From Margaritifera margaritifera (Eukaryota; Mollusca; Bivalvia; Unionida; Margaritiferidae), in assembly GCA_029931535.1 (NCBI GenBank), contig JAQPZY010001579.1, positions 1,230,501 to 1,294,500 on the forward strand: DNA of 64,000 nt, given 5' to 3'. Made by a program: the position numbers and the translations under genes. Positions 38,765 through 51,298 of the stretch are shown here, piece by piece; position 1 is the first letter of the stretch, and every line of letters begins with the position of its first letter. The notes beneath the pieces are model-generated. The model was not told the origin of the DNA. It saw only the letters and a program-made list of their open reading frames with translations, and ran no database searches.

Positions 38765-39626
38765 GGGGAATTAGTCCAAGACGCACCCTCTGCCCAAGAC
38801 GCGCCCCTATTTATGTAAAACAAACAGTTAGTTTATAAGGTAAAATTTATTTACCATTCGCTAGAGGGCGCTATGATACACGTTTTGACCATCTAAACTG
38901 TTGTCAACAACACATCATGCCGAGCGGACACAAACGGTGATGTTTTCTTAAGTTTGTAAAGTTAATAAATGTTTCTTACTTTCGGATTTGTCAGTTTAAC
39001 TGTTAAAGACATCAAGGTTACTGTTTATTTATTTCAAACGGGTGTAATTCACTAGCAAATGCCCATGAAACAAAAATACAATTATATCAAATACAGTGAA
39101 AAAATGGCGGATGATTGTTGTAGAGTGCTTGCCATAAGACGCACCTAGTCCATGTTGCCCAAGATGCACCAGGGGGTGCTACTAGGGCTGTTGTACATTT
39201 AGTTATTATTTTTGACTAGGCCTATTATGTTTTATAACGTATGTGTATGCCTAAATGGTCTTATGCTATGAGAAACTATGTGTATTATCTTTTGCTATGA
39301 GAAACTATGTGTATTATTGCATTTGCGTTATTAAAATTACTGCTTTTATTTCAATTTAATTTGTTTGCAAATTTGTTATACAGGTTGCCCAGGATGCATC
39401 CCCGGGGGGCTTCTTTGGCTCATATGTGCCCAAGATGCACCCTCTATTTAAAAAAAAAAAATTATTGAATTTTATGTATTTATTCTATAATTCAATATTG
39501 CTGTCTATGGAGTATTATTAGTCATGATTGTGTACTACCACGTTGATTTTTATATGATTAAATAGCCAATACCAACCAAATAAATGGCAGAAATTATAAT
39601 GTGGGTGCGTCTTGGGCAAATTCCCC
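38765..39626. mobile_element. 862-bp TIR element with repeated internal GCACC words
   Basis: The left end GGGGAATTAGTCCAAGACGC and the complement of the right end GGGGAATTTGCCCAAGACGC are inverted repeats of about 26 bases with two mismatches. Both ends abut TA (38763-38764 and 39627-39628), as expected for a TA target duplication of Tc1/mariner-like or related transposons. The word CCAAGA(C/T)GC(A/G)CC recurs inside at about 38795, 39160 and 39430, with diverged forms near 39140 and 39385, like subterminal transposase sites. There is no transposase frame, so it is non-autonomous. It sits in the SLC45-like intron. Confidence 0.8.
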
Positions 39627-39989
39627 TATACTAATTATGTGTAATGGTATTTTTGGGACATGATATATTGGACAGTCCACAAGTGTGTGAGTGAGCATTA
39701 CCTATCCATACCTTCCCTCCTCTGTTTAGTTTGCAAAGTTTGTTGCACAGTGAAGGTGGGTGTGAATGGTTAATGAGTGATACTCTTCATGATTGCACGT
39801 CCTACTTTACCTCCCCCACCCCCCTACACGTCTGACTGTTAGGTGTAGATTGTTGGCGAGTTAGGATAAGTCTTGGTCAGTCAAGGTAGGTGTTGACTCA
39901 TGGAGTTCCACCATGTTAAATCCAAATACGGTCCATAAGATCATGTTATTTATTTAAGTGTAGACGCTTTTAACATTACATCTGTCATA

Positions 39990-40150
39990 CAACCCATAGG
40001 ACATAGGGTCATATTTAATGTTAAATTCCCATAGATTATAATAGGGTCATACTTAATGTTAAATTCCCATTGATCCCCATAGGGTCATATTTAATGTTAA
40101 ATTCCCAAAGATTCCCGTAGGGTCATGTTTAATATTAATTCCCTTAGATC
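39990..40150. repeat. Imperfect 41-bp tandem repeat, 4 copies
   Basis: Units share ATAGGGTCAT(A/G)(T/C)TTAATGTTAAATTCCCAT with substitutions, in the first intron of the SLC45-like gene. Confidence 0.85.
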
Positions 40151-40912
<762 letters not shown>

Positions 40913-41454
40913 CAATTCTCTTTCTTAACTTTATCCGTCCTTCAAGTCGGATCTTTATTTTCCCCTATCAAAGAGACAAACTTTTCCCCCGATAACACGG
41001 GGCATATGGGCAGACGGGGGGGGGGGGGGACTATTTTCCAGCACAGGGGCAACAAGAATTTAAACATAAAGACCCACACCCTCACCTCCTCCTCAAAGAT
41101 GAAATGGGGTCTGTGCCGTAAATACATTGGGCAGCATAGTTATCACTCTTGATTGTCATGTCATAGAGTCGAGGCTTTTTCCATGCAGTACTGTTTTTGT
41201 TTACGAAGCACACGTGAAAGCAATGAATAAATTCAGCATTTTAAAAAAGCGTCTTGCTGTCTGACCATCAAGCCCAAGTTTGCTAGAGACGAAACATACT
41301 TATTGCTTTAAACTGATTTCATGTGCGTTGTTTTTGCTGTTTGCATGAGTTTATCTAGATATGTTTTTTTCCCGATGTTTCTGTCAATAAAAGACATAGT
41401 TTATTAATAATTTTGCTCCTAAACCAAAAAATGTAATTTAACTTTTATTTCCAG

Positions 41455-41630
41455 AGGCGAGGAATATATATGTAGGTGGACAATTGGTGTATAGTCTAGG
41501 AATGGTTATCATGGCGGTGTCAAGGAACATGGCAGCCGTCCTAATTTTATCCACCACGGCTGGGATAATGTATGCCACTCTCTTCACGATGCCGTACGTG
41601 CTCATTGCACACTATCATTCTAGTGGGCAG
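41455..41630 (+). CDS. SLC45 family symporter, exon B
   Basis: The acceptor TTTATTTCCAG ends at 41454 and the donor GTAAGG starts at 41631. The exon is 176 bases, entered with one base carried over from exon A and left in phase 0. It encodes 59 residues including N-I-Y-V-G-G-Q-L-V-Y-S-L-G-M, which matches the family's conserved block after membrane span 8, and M-Y-A-T-L-F-T-M-P-Y-V-L-I, the following spans. Frame continuity with both neighbouring exons supports it strongly. It is separated from exon A by a 7.3-kb intron filled with a LINE and a TIR element. Confidence 0.92.
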
Positions 41631-44088
41631 GTAAGGATATGAACACAAAATGTGCCTCTTACCTTAGGAAAACTGAAAATAGACTCAGGAAAAACATGTT
41701 GACTGTTTCAACCAATAAGGGGAAGAAAACAAAAAATTAACAAATTAAAAGATTGAATTAATAGCTAAAGGAAATTGTACTCAAAGTATACCAATTTGAA
41801 ACATCTTATCTATTTGAGTAAATTCATTATTTATAATAGTTTATTCTTGGATCAAAAGATTTAATTTGGCATACAAGTAAAGATTAGGTGAAAAAGAGTT
41901 AAAGAAATAAATGCATTCTTGAACTGGAGTTATATACATATTTAACCACATTTAATTAAGGAACATGTGAGAGCCCAGTAACTAAAGTATGATGGCAAGT
42001 AGTAAACGTTTATTTTGCTCAATGTTCCGTAGCAACAAAAATCAAATCGAACTTGACACAAACATTTTACCGAAGATACTTTTTGAGCCATAGTCCTCAC
42101 AGTGGGTTACCTCCCTTTGGAAGGACAAGACCACTTCAACGATGATTCAGATTTGGTGGTAAAATGACATATGGAGAAAACCGTACTCTTTCATTACTGC
42201 ATCACACTCGGTTCCTGTTGCATTTTCTGCGATCTTTTCTCTACAATGGCTTTAGTGCAGAATGTGAAGATTGTACCTAATATGTGTGAAAAAAGTGTCG
42301 GGAATTCTTTACTTGCAGAGATGTACTAAGGTTCTGATGCCTCTGGGGTCAAAACAGCCGTCAGGCAGCGATATATTCTGAAGTATGACATCACTTTTTA
42401 CCTTAGTGCATCGTAGCGTTATGAACACTGAGATATTGGACGTAAAATGACGCGGTTGCAATATATGTCTCTTGTAAAAAAATAAATTTAAAAAATCCTT
42501 ATACAATTTCATTAATCGCAAATACTTTGAACGAAATGACTTATTCGGCTATTATTTTATAGACTGTATAGACAGTCAGGGAATGCTACCTTTTCCTATA
42601 CTTTTCTAGGTATTGACCCTTACTTGTGGATATATCTTCAACTGAGATCAGCGCAAGGAAATGCACACTCACCTATATATTATGAAATGACTTTGGATTG
42701 CCTGGACCTTTAGCTACGTAAAAATGTAATTTAAAAGAAAATTTAAATACTCCATCATTTTACCAACTATCATCTTTAAATACGAAATTGTATAATTTTT
42801 GATGGAATAAAAATCTGGCCTGGATTTCATCAACGGAACTAAAGTCTGGATCTAAGCTTAAGTCTGGAATTCAGCGATCTGATTGGCTGAAACTTAAGTA
42901 TGACTTAAAATTTACCTCTCAAATTATTTAAGTCTAGGCTTCACTTTAAAGCATATGATGGTGAATTTGGGACCAGTATAAACGTGTACAGCGAAACTTC
43001 TCTGCTCTATATACTATAGGAATAATGGAATAGGGAGTGGATCGAAGTAGAAAGGTTCATGATGAACTTTATTTTAAGGTGTGATTATGAAAAGATTTTC
43101 CCTAAACGAAATATAGCAATAAAGCTATAAGAAAAATTTGGGTCTCTTGTAGGCGATCTGACCAAACGAGCCTCTTCAGACCAAGATTTCGTACCCCAAA
43201 ATATTGTCCTGTTTACGCGCAAAAACAGCCTTGGTCGAACAGAACAGGAATAAAAAATTCAAAAATTTATTTGATAATGAAGCATGTTTATTAATTTTCT
43301 AAGAAGTAAAGAATATATTTTATTATATTTATTTATGAATGTTAATGTTTCAATTTCTCTTTGGCGACATGCATTATGCTTCTGTCTAGTGATGTTCACG
43401 TACCACCCACCTTGCCACGTTTTCATAACCGAGAGAAAGGTTGGTTACACTTTGGTCGGAACAGCGATGTCACACAACCAAAACCAAATCACCAAAACGA
43501 CCAAATAAATGATCAAAGTGAAACATGTTCATGGTCAGGGCAAAGACAAAACACAGCACTGAATAATCATAGAGCAATTTTCAAATTAAATTCAATTTAT
43601 TGTTTCCCATGAGGTAAACTCTGTCGCATAACTTATTGTATTGTATAATTAGATACTTTAAATAGTTGCATAAAGTTCAGTTAATTTTCACATCTCAGTA
43701 GAAACCAAACTAATTCTACTACTCGGACATTACGGCTTCATTATACACACTGACACACATGTTTATAACTTTTACAAAAGTTCCAGGTCCCTCGAAACTA
43801 TCCGCCTTTTTCCATATTTTGTGAGACAAGTTTGGTAATAAGTCATTTCTGTCAAAAATCAATCAACACGATGTAGGAATAAACAGTGATTCTACAATAT
43901 ATTGTTAGATAGTGGGTTAGAAAATTTCAGCCGAAACTCGAATATAAGAATGTTCGCAATAAACATGATTTTGTGAGCATTAATTTAAAAGAAAAAAGTA
44001 TATGTGAGCGTAATTTTTTTTCTCCTTCAGATTGCACAAAAGTCCATGGTAGCCATCCTTCTGATGTATTATGTATCACGGTATTGTG

Positions 44089-44090
<2 letters not shown>

Positions 44091-44164
<74 letters not shown>
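44091..44164. repeat. (AT)n microsatellite in intron
   Basis: About 37 AT copies. Confidence 0.97.
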
Positions 44165-44166
<2 letters not shown>

Positions 44167-44637
44167 ATACCTTCCTTAAACATTAAAGTTACCTGAACTA
44201 TGCGAAGCTACCGCCATTCTAAATCAGAAACCTTTTCTAAATCCCATAAAACACATTATTATGGGAATGAATGTTTGTTAAACAACATCTGTCTTTGGAA
44301 AGTTCAGCAGCTGTATTGACTCTCACCATGGGTTTCAACGTAATTCGTAATCTATCAGTATAAACAAGGGGACCGGGGTTGGGGAACTTTGTCACTTCAA
44401 AGGTCAGACATGTCCATTCGAAATATAACTATTTGCTGAACCTTGTGTCGTTGGGTAAAATGAACTAGGCTCTATCTTCTGTCTTCTATTTCTGGTCGAT
44501 TTATGTAAATACGATCGTAGCTGGAGCTGACTTGAAACGTCTTAATAGAGCATGTCGGTCTATGAATGCATCAATGAATGTACCAGTAGACACAAGCACA
44601 CACACACACATACATCGTGCATACAAAGATACATATT

Positions 44638-44642
<5 letters not shown>

Positions 44643-44697
<55 letters not shown>
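44643..44697. repeat. (GA)n microsatellite in intron
   Basis: About 27 GA copies. Confidence 0.97.
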
Positions 44698-44699
<2 letters not shown>

Positions 44700-45798
44700 A
44701 CTACATTAACCTTCAGTAGAAAAATACACAGTTTGTGTCCTCACTTTTGATGTCTCGCTAAATTTTCTTTATATTTTCATCGAATATCCAGCATAAATGG
44801 TACATGTCAACAATTTCCAAAGTATGATATCGCTTATCATGAATGCTTTTTTTTTACTTGACACGTTTATAAGTGAATTGTTTATGACATATTTTACTTC
44901 ACCTGTTTTTTTTTACACGTATATTCCCCTGCCTTTAAATTCTTTGCACCGTACTTCACACTTACAACAAGCAAACTATTTTCCAACATGTCGTACCAAA
45001 GACTATATCGTAATGTTATCTATCAACTACTAATTATTTCCCATTTATGAATCACCGTACAGAAATAATGAAAAATGATGTCTACTAAGACATACGAGAT
45101 TATGTAATATACAGCTGCTGACTGATTTAATATTCGCGCAGCACGGTTGCCACATATGTAGTTGTTTGCCATGTTATAATTTTATTTTCTACTATATGGA
45201 TCCGTAGGAAAGATGATATGTTGTTAACATATTAAACAATACGTGACATAATAAAGCACTCAAATAAAGCTCAATAACTGACAGCTACACCTTGTTAGTA
45301 TGGTATCGTTTGGGGCTTTTAACTGCACCAAAATTCATCTTCTAAACATGTTCCGTGGCGGTATTTCGCCTGTGAACGCTGTTATGATAATGCAGCTGTG
45401 TGCTTACGCGGGGAAGACAGGATATCCTTGAATACCAGTATACAAACTTGAAACATGGTATTGCACCAAAGTTACACTTCAAAGAATGGAATACGCTGTA
45501 ATCTGCAAATCGACACGCATGATCCGATCGATCGATAAGTTGATATGTGGACACATGTTTTACTGCAAGCTAGTTAGCAAGCTTACTAGTTAGAATCGAC
45601 GTTTTTGGACACTATTTCATGTCATCGGTGAGAATTTCCCGTGAATTTGTAGATACGTCCTAAAGAGTACAAACGACTCTAATCAATGCATTACATTATC
45701 GTCAGCAATACATGTACACTATACAGTACTAAATATTTTAGAGAAGAATAAGTTATGAAAAGATCGACTGTCCTTTTTATGGTTTACGTTCATTTCAG

Positions 45799-46017
45799 TT
45801 TGGTCAAAGTCAAGACGACAAAGCTCTCATCCGGGGACTTGGTACTGATGTCGCTGTAGTCAGCAGCATGGTTTTTCTGGCTCAGTTCATTCTCTCTTCT
45901 GTCATGGGAAGCATCGTCCATCTCGCAGGAAGTACTGTTACAATAGTGATAGCTGCCGCCATCTTAAGTTTTTGTGGGGCTGTAAGTGCAACTCAAGTGA
46001 CTTATCTGGGACTATAG
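45799..46017 (+). CDS. SLC45 family symporter, exon C with stop
   Basis: The acceptor CATTTCAG ends at 45798. The exon opens in phase 0 with F-G-Q-S-Q-D-D-K, then G-L-G-T-D-V-A-V-V-S-S-M-V-F-L-A-Q (the family's conserved block before span 11), G-S-I-V-H-L-A-G-S-T and a final span. The frame ends at TAG 46015-46017 after a C-terminal V-T-Y-L-G-L, giving about 650 residues in all; family members run about 530-770. A GTAAGT at 45982 is a possible donor. I prefer read-through because it keeps the last membrane span whole and an AATAAA follows the stop. If the donor is used, joining to the acceptor at 46129 would add a ten-residue tail and shorten the span. Confidence 0.88.
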   Translation, partial: FGQSQDDKALIRGLGTDVAVVSSMVFLAQFILSSVMGSIVHLAGSTVTIVIAAAILSFCGAVSATQVTYLGL

Positions 46018-46059
46018 AGTCATACTTGAATGATTTCGTAATTGTATCAAGATTGCAAT

Positions 46060-46065
46060 AATAAA
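46060..46065 (+). terminator. Polyadenylation signal of SLC45-like gene
   Basis: AATAAA 43 bases past the stop codon, followed by T-rich sequence. This is consistent with transcript ending in this region. Confidence 0.55.
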
Positions 46066-46129
46066 CGATATATATCTTTTAATTTTGTAATTGTCATTAC
46101 TTTTAACAATTTATTTTTATTTATTGCAG

Positions 46130-46365
46130 TCGAAGGTACAGAGAAAGATACCTCGGCGATAATCAATGTACTACTTAAACTGAGAGCTGGATGTTTTGGC
46201 AGCGATGTTCTTGACCCTGTTCTGAAGGAATTTTTTGTAAAGCATTTTTCTGCACATGGAACAAGGGAAAATGTATTGTTGGTAAATAAAGACGGGTATA
46301 GTGTCACTGTGCAAGCCAGAAGGAAAAGCAAATATCAGAAAATGTTCGATTGTATTCACGTGACG
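46130..46365 (+). other. Orphan exon-like open frame after a splice acceptor
   Basis: A strong acceptor (pyrimidine tract, TTTATTGCAG ending at 46129) opens a plus-strand frame of about 78 residues with well-mixed composition: V-E-G-T-E-K-D-T, then a leucine-rich helix and K-D-G-Y-S-V-T-V-Q-A-R-R-K-S-K. Its phase (two bases of the first codon in this exon) does not match the end of SLC45-like exon C. After position 46365 the frame turns hydrophobic and uninformative. I do not recognise the family. It may be a captured exon, a transposon piece or a retrocopy. Confidence 0.35.
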
Positions 46366-46464
46366 ATACCAAAGATTTTTTTTATAAACGTTTTATTTCA
46401 TCTAAGCTATGTATGTTCAAAAACATTTTTTCTTCTCTCGGTCAACACCAAAGTTTTCAACTTG

Positions 46465-49400
46465 ATATCTCACTCACTCACTCTTATCTCTAGTCGTGCC
46501 TTAGGTGGCACATAAGGCTTCAACAAGATAGCGCCACAGCTGATGGTCTGCAACCATCCGGGTGATGGTGTTCTACGTCAGGCCACATTCCTTCATCTCT
46601 TTCTCCACAGTCCTCCTCCATGTCTCTTTGAGCCGACCCCTCTTTCTTATCCCGTCTCGGGTCCAGCGGAGGACTGTGCTAGACAATCCATACCTAAACA
46701 TTCAGCACACATGCCGCAGCAATCGCCATCTTCTTTTCTTCACAATCTGGACAAGAGATGTTGATTCTGTCCGTTGATGAAGATCTTCATTATGAATCCT
46801 GTTAGGCCAGAGGATGCCAAGAATCTCCTTCAGGAACTTGTTTTGGAAGATTTCAAGCTTTTGTTCTGTCCTTGATGTTAACTTCCAACAATCAGAGCTG
46901 TACAGCAGCACTCCGATGACATCGCTCCGGTAAATCCGCAACTTAGTCTTGAGTCCGAGTTGTTTGGACTTGTGTATTTCAGCATATCGAAGGTTTGGTT
47001 TGATTTGCTAATTCTGGATCTATCTTTCTGAGTCTCCGTCTGTGGATACTTTGCTTCCAAGGTACGTGAATCACTGTACCTCCTCAATTGGTTTGTTATT
47101 CACAATGATAGGATCGTTGGTTTTATGTTTTTTCCTTATTAATTTGGTTTTCTTGCTGTTTACTTTCAGTCCTGTCTTTATGGCTGTCTCATTGAATCTG
47201 TCTTTTTTTTTTGAATATCTATATGTCGATTTGAAAACAGACCAATGCCATGGGCGTAGTCAAGATCTTCCAGGGATGAAATGAGGGTCCACTTAAGTGC
47301 TCGTTTACTGACCCCAGTTGTCTTTTTCGTCAGCCACTCGATGGCAAGGGTAAAGATAAAAGATGCAGCCTTATTTCACGCCTGTGTTGACGCTAAAGCA
47401 GTCTGTGAGATGGTTTTGCAGATGACTTTACACTGGAAGTTTTGGTAGAGAAGTTTGATGATGTTTACAATCTTCAGTGGAATACCATAGAACCTGAGTA
47501 TTTTCCAGAGGAAGCCACGGTGAAAGCTGTCAAAATCCTTTTCAAACTCTACAAAGTTGATGTAGACAGTACTGTTCCGTTGAGTTGTCTGCTCCAGTAT
47601 CTGTCGGAGGGTGAAAATCAGGTCAATACAGGATTTTAATTTCATTAAACCAGCTTATTTCTTTCTGATGAGGTCATCAGCTGCGATAGTGATCCTCTTG
47701 AAAATGATTCTTTTGAAGACTATGCTGATGAGGGATAGCAGGGTTATGCCTCTCTATTGTTACAGTCCCCAAAGTCACCCTTTTTGGTAACTTGACGATA
47801 ATACCAGTTTTCCATTTGTCGAGGGTTTCTTCACTCCATCATATCTTTTGGAATTGTTATCTGAGGATCTCTGGGGTTTCAATATATTTTGACTTCAGCT
47901 TTTCTGGGCAAATTCTGTCCTCACCAGGAGCTTTCTCAATTTTGATGACTTCTGTGACTTCGGTCTCAGTGATGTCCTCCAGACTGATGTCAAGGTCCTC
48001 TTCGGCTTCTGGGATCAATGCTGTAACAAGTGGGTCTGGACTGTTCAGTACCTTTTGAAAGTGTTCCATCCATTTTGCTCACTCATTCTTGATGATGTTT
48101 ACAATCTTCAGTCTACATCAACTTTGTAGAGTTTGAAAATCTATTTTCTTCCTCTCATAGGATAGGATGTCCCCAGCTGCACTCTTCATAGGTAAGTTTT
48201 GACCTGTCCCGTAGTCTCCTGTAAGTTTCTTTGTGATCTTGTACAGAGTTTTCATGTCCTGTCTCACTGCTGCGTGTTCTGCTTCTGCAGCGAGCTATCC
48301 AATGTAGTGTCGTCTGTCCCTTCTTGCTCTGTTTTTCACTTGTCTGTCCTTATCATAGTACTCATGGGAACGCCTGTCTTTCAGCCTTGGTGATTTTGCC
48401 TCTAGTAGGGTTTTCCTAATCTGTTTTTTTTCTTCAACAGCATTCCAGGTTGGCTGGGAGATCCATTCTTTTTTACGTGTTTTCCTGTAGCTGAGAACCT
48501 TCTCTCCAGTTACTTTAATGACTGTGTTGAAATAATGGATAGTCATTGCCGTCTCATCGCGGAGTATATTGAACTTGTTCATGAGGGTAAGGTTGAGCTC
48601 TTGCCAGACCTTAGGATCTTCTAGTTTAGCAACGTTTAAACGTTTATTTTGTTGTTGTTGTTGTTGTTTTTGTTTTCTTCTCCCACAATTTGGCCTTTCT
48701 CAGCTTCAGGGCAAGCTTGGCTGCTAGCAAACTGTGATCGCTGCCTACATCAGCATGTCTCTTGACTCGTACATCTTGCAAGGAGTGTCTATACTTGCCG
48801 TTGATCAGCACATGGTCCATCTAGCCTTCCGGAAACCTCCATGTCATCTTGTGGATTTGCTATGCTGGTAAAGAATCCCTCCATAACATCGTCGCTGTCT
48901 TCGCATAGGTCACAAAGTCTTTCACCATTGTTATTTATTGGACCTATTCTGTGTCCACCCATAAACCGCGCCCTGTCTGTGTTGTTGAGCCTGTTCGTGC
49001 GTTAAAATCGTCAACAATGAGTAGCAGATCATGCCTTGGTGTTGCTTCAACAGCTTAGTGCAAGTTGTCGTAGAAAAGGTCTTTCTCCTCATTGTCGGTG
49101 TCTTATGTGGAAGCATAACAGATGATGGTTGACATCTTGACGAATTTCGAGTTGAATCTGGCATACATCATTCATTCGTTGATGCGTTGCCATTGTAAAA
49201 GTGTGCTGTTCAGTTGTTTCTTAATGACCAGGGTTACGCCTTCTCTATGTTGTTCGTCTTGCCTGCCTGACCATAGTATGATGTCTCCTGTGGCCAGTGT
49301 TTATTCCCTGCTACTATCCATCTGGTTTCTGTGATGTATAAGACACTAAATTTGTCATGGTGCATTTCCTGGAGAACCTTTGCTGGTGTCCCAGTCTGAT

Positions 49401-49620
49401 ACAAAGTTTTCCCTTTCCAGCACCCAATGTGGATATTAGTTATGGTCTCCATCCGTCATAGGTTAAGTTTCCTCGTCTGTTTTACTCCTTCCTCCTGTTG
49501 CAGTGTTTCCTCTTAGCTCCGTTTCCATAGGTAGAGCTTTTCACTGGTTGAGGGCACTAGCCTAGAGTCAACCCCTCCTCATTTATCCAGGATTGGGACT
49601 GGCAGCAACTTGATATCTAG
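46465..49620 (-). mobile_element. Decayed near-full-length LINE (endonuclease plus RT)
   Basis: A minus-strand non-LTR retrotransposon of about 3.1 kb. An endonuclease start at 49452 reads I-G-C-W-K-G-K-T-L-Y-Q-T-G and T-E-T-R-W, typical of apurinic endonucleases. A linker rich in K-T-R-K-K-E-W lies at 48582-48295. Pre-RT D-I-T-E-T-E-V and K-A-P-G-E-D lie near 47950. The RT segment with Y-I-N-F-V-E-F-E-K-D-F-D-S lies near 47560, and a C-terminal W-P-N-R-I-H-N-E-D-L-H-Q-R-T segment near 46800. The 3' end carries a short GAGT tail near 46470. Stops and frame changes separate the pieces, so it is inactive. The clade (RTE-like or related) is uncertain. Confidence 0.88.
48644..48670. repeat. (GTT)n tract inside the LINE
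   Basis: About seven GTT copies interrupt the plus-strand view of the LINE. Confidence 0.8.
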
Positions 49621-50748
49621 TACGTTTTTATTAGTTCTTATACTATTGTTATCGGCATGCCTTGATAGTTGTTTTGAATTGGAAATTTTCAACGTTTGAA
49701 AGAATGAAAAAAGCGATTGTTTATTATATAGGGTTGAACGATGAACACAATTTAACCCCTGCTCCAGGCTTACTAAAGCCGATAGGCAAAGGCTGAAAAA
49801 GCATTGGTTTCTTAGGGATTTGCAGATGAAAAGAAAAAGGACGGGAAAAACATTAACTGAATAGTTGTGCCTAAATTTGACGTGTTAATGGCGAATATAA
49901 GTTGAGATCGATTTTTCGTATGTTATTTTTTATGTTAAATACTCGTTTGAAATTGTAAATCAACAGATATGGTAGTGGTCGTTCTTGGATCAAGAGTCAA
50001 GCGACAGTTCCTAAAGTCTCCAATGACAACCGAAGGGAGCAACAGGAGAACTACCTGTCCACTGTCTAGAGTTTATCGGTACTGTTTAAGTATTTTCTAA
50101 TAATTTTGACATAGAAAGTATGATCGAAACATGTTAATTTGAAATAGGTCCTATAAAGTTATGAACTTTAGTTAAATACACAATTGTAAAATGCATCAAA
50201 GCAAAAATTGGTGTTGAGAAGATGAAACAAATTCATACTTAAAGACCAAAAGGAAATTTACATTTGTCTCCACTTTAGACGAATGTAAATGTTGATATGA
50301 TGTTACTCATTTCCAGGTAATACAATCTGTTTATAAGTTTCTGATTCGTAAGTTTCTCATTATACACTGTAATATCGTTTGTATTCACGGATATGTGCTG
50401 GTTTGATCGATATCAACTTATATTTGCCCCAACATTTACGTTCGGCCGGAGTCCGGACAGAAATAGGTCAAACTTTTCATATTATACAAGTATTAGAACT
50501 TTGCCAAAGTGCACTTTGCAAGTGTGTAATTAACACAAAGGCCATGACTGTAAAAGCTGTATGAAAATAAAGCTCTTTTTTAAATCTAGTTTTCTATGTA
50601 AAAATATCTATACAATACGTAAAAAGTCCCTTTTAGAATACCTAAATTCAAAAGCTTATTGAAAACTTGTAAATATTACGGCTTCACTTTTTATATTCCA
50701 TTAATATAAAGAGAAGAATGCTTTCATCAACAAAAACAATGAAGTGCA
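49621..50748. other. Non-coding stretch
   Basis: No supported gene. A possible exon at 49967-50070 was considered and rejected. Confidence 0.45.
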
Positions 50749-50762
50749 GGTCACGGCACCAA
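50749..50762 (-). other. tRNA primer-binding site of the LTR element
   Basis: The plus strand reads GGTCACGGCACCA, like a tRNA 3' end with CCA, so the minus strand TGGTGCCGTGACC would pair with a primer tRNA. It lies two bases from the LTR edge. Confidence 0.7.
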
Positions 50763-50763
50763 A

Positions 50764-51298
50764 TGTAACAGGAAAGGACGAACGCATTGCTGCCAACAAG
50801 GATCGAACCTTGTACTTCTGCATCGCAATCATGCACTCACACATCTAAACTTTTTTTGGGTCCGGACCTTTCAGTCAAGTGATAGGCGCCTGACAGCAGT
50901 GAAGAAGACCAGATGGTAGCTACATCTATACTTTGCGTGTTCTTTCCTGTTATATATAGTCTTGCAGGCTCCTCTCGTTCAACCAGACTCTCGCGTGACT
51001 CCAAGAGATCTACCCCGACTGAAGGTTTTGCACAGTTGATTGCTATCGATAGGTGTTGTTCATTGCTTTTTTCTTCTGTCCGTAAATACACCATGTATAC
51101 CGTAAAGTCCAGCAGCAGTGTTTATTAATAGGCGCTGAATGTAAACATATTTATAATGTCCTCTTGAGGTGGTATAATGTATTTGCGCAAACGTGAGAAG
51201 TGCGTGCCCCTTTTATGTACTCACCGACTTTGTTTCACAGTCTCAAGATTTGCAAGATTTTCGTGCAGAAGCTACGCCCTCGTGCTTTTCCTGTTACA
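50764..51298 (-). mobile_element. LTR of an LTR retrotransposon
   Basis: The 535-base segment starts TGTAACAGGAAA and ends TTTCCTGTTACA, the inverted TG...CA ends of an LTR. On the minus strand it is followed directly by a primer-binding site (50749-50762), which sets the orientation and shows this is a 5' LTR rather than a solo LTR. Near 50795-50815 a T-arm-like ACAAGGTTCGATCCTTGT hairpin lies inside it. No gag or pol is found beyond the primer site, so the internal region is lost. Family undetermined; a Ty3/gypsy element is plausible. Confidence 0.75.

Larger units (their letters stand above)
41631..45798. other. Second intron of SLC45-like gene
   Basis: A 4.2-kb intron with (AT)n at 44092-44164, a short (CA)n near 44595, and (GA)n at 44643-44697. 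A stretch at about 42835-42960 repeats the words AAGTCTGGA and ACTTAAG. I see no exon-like frame in it. Confidence 0.6.

Noticed and set aside
46543..49334. Plus-strand open frames of 60-90 codons
   Set aside because: They are shadows of the minus-strand LINE.
49967..50070. Candidate last exon of the SLC45-like gene
   Set aside because: An acceptor-like CAACAG exists, but in the frame left by exon C it meets a stop at its third codon. The exon C read-through with a polyadenylation signal explains the end better.
50780..50860. tRNA gene on the minus strand
   Set aside because: Only a T-arm-like hairpin and B-box are seen. No matching acceptor and D arms can be placed, and the site lies within an LTR.
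50837..51128. Open frames on both strands inside the LTR
   Set aside because: They lie wholly in LTR sequence and have no coding features.
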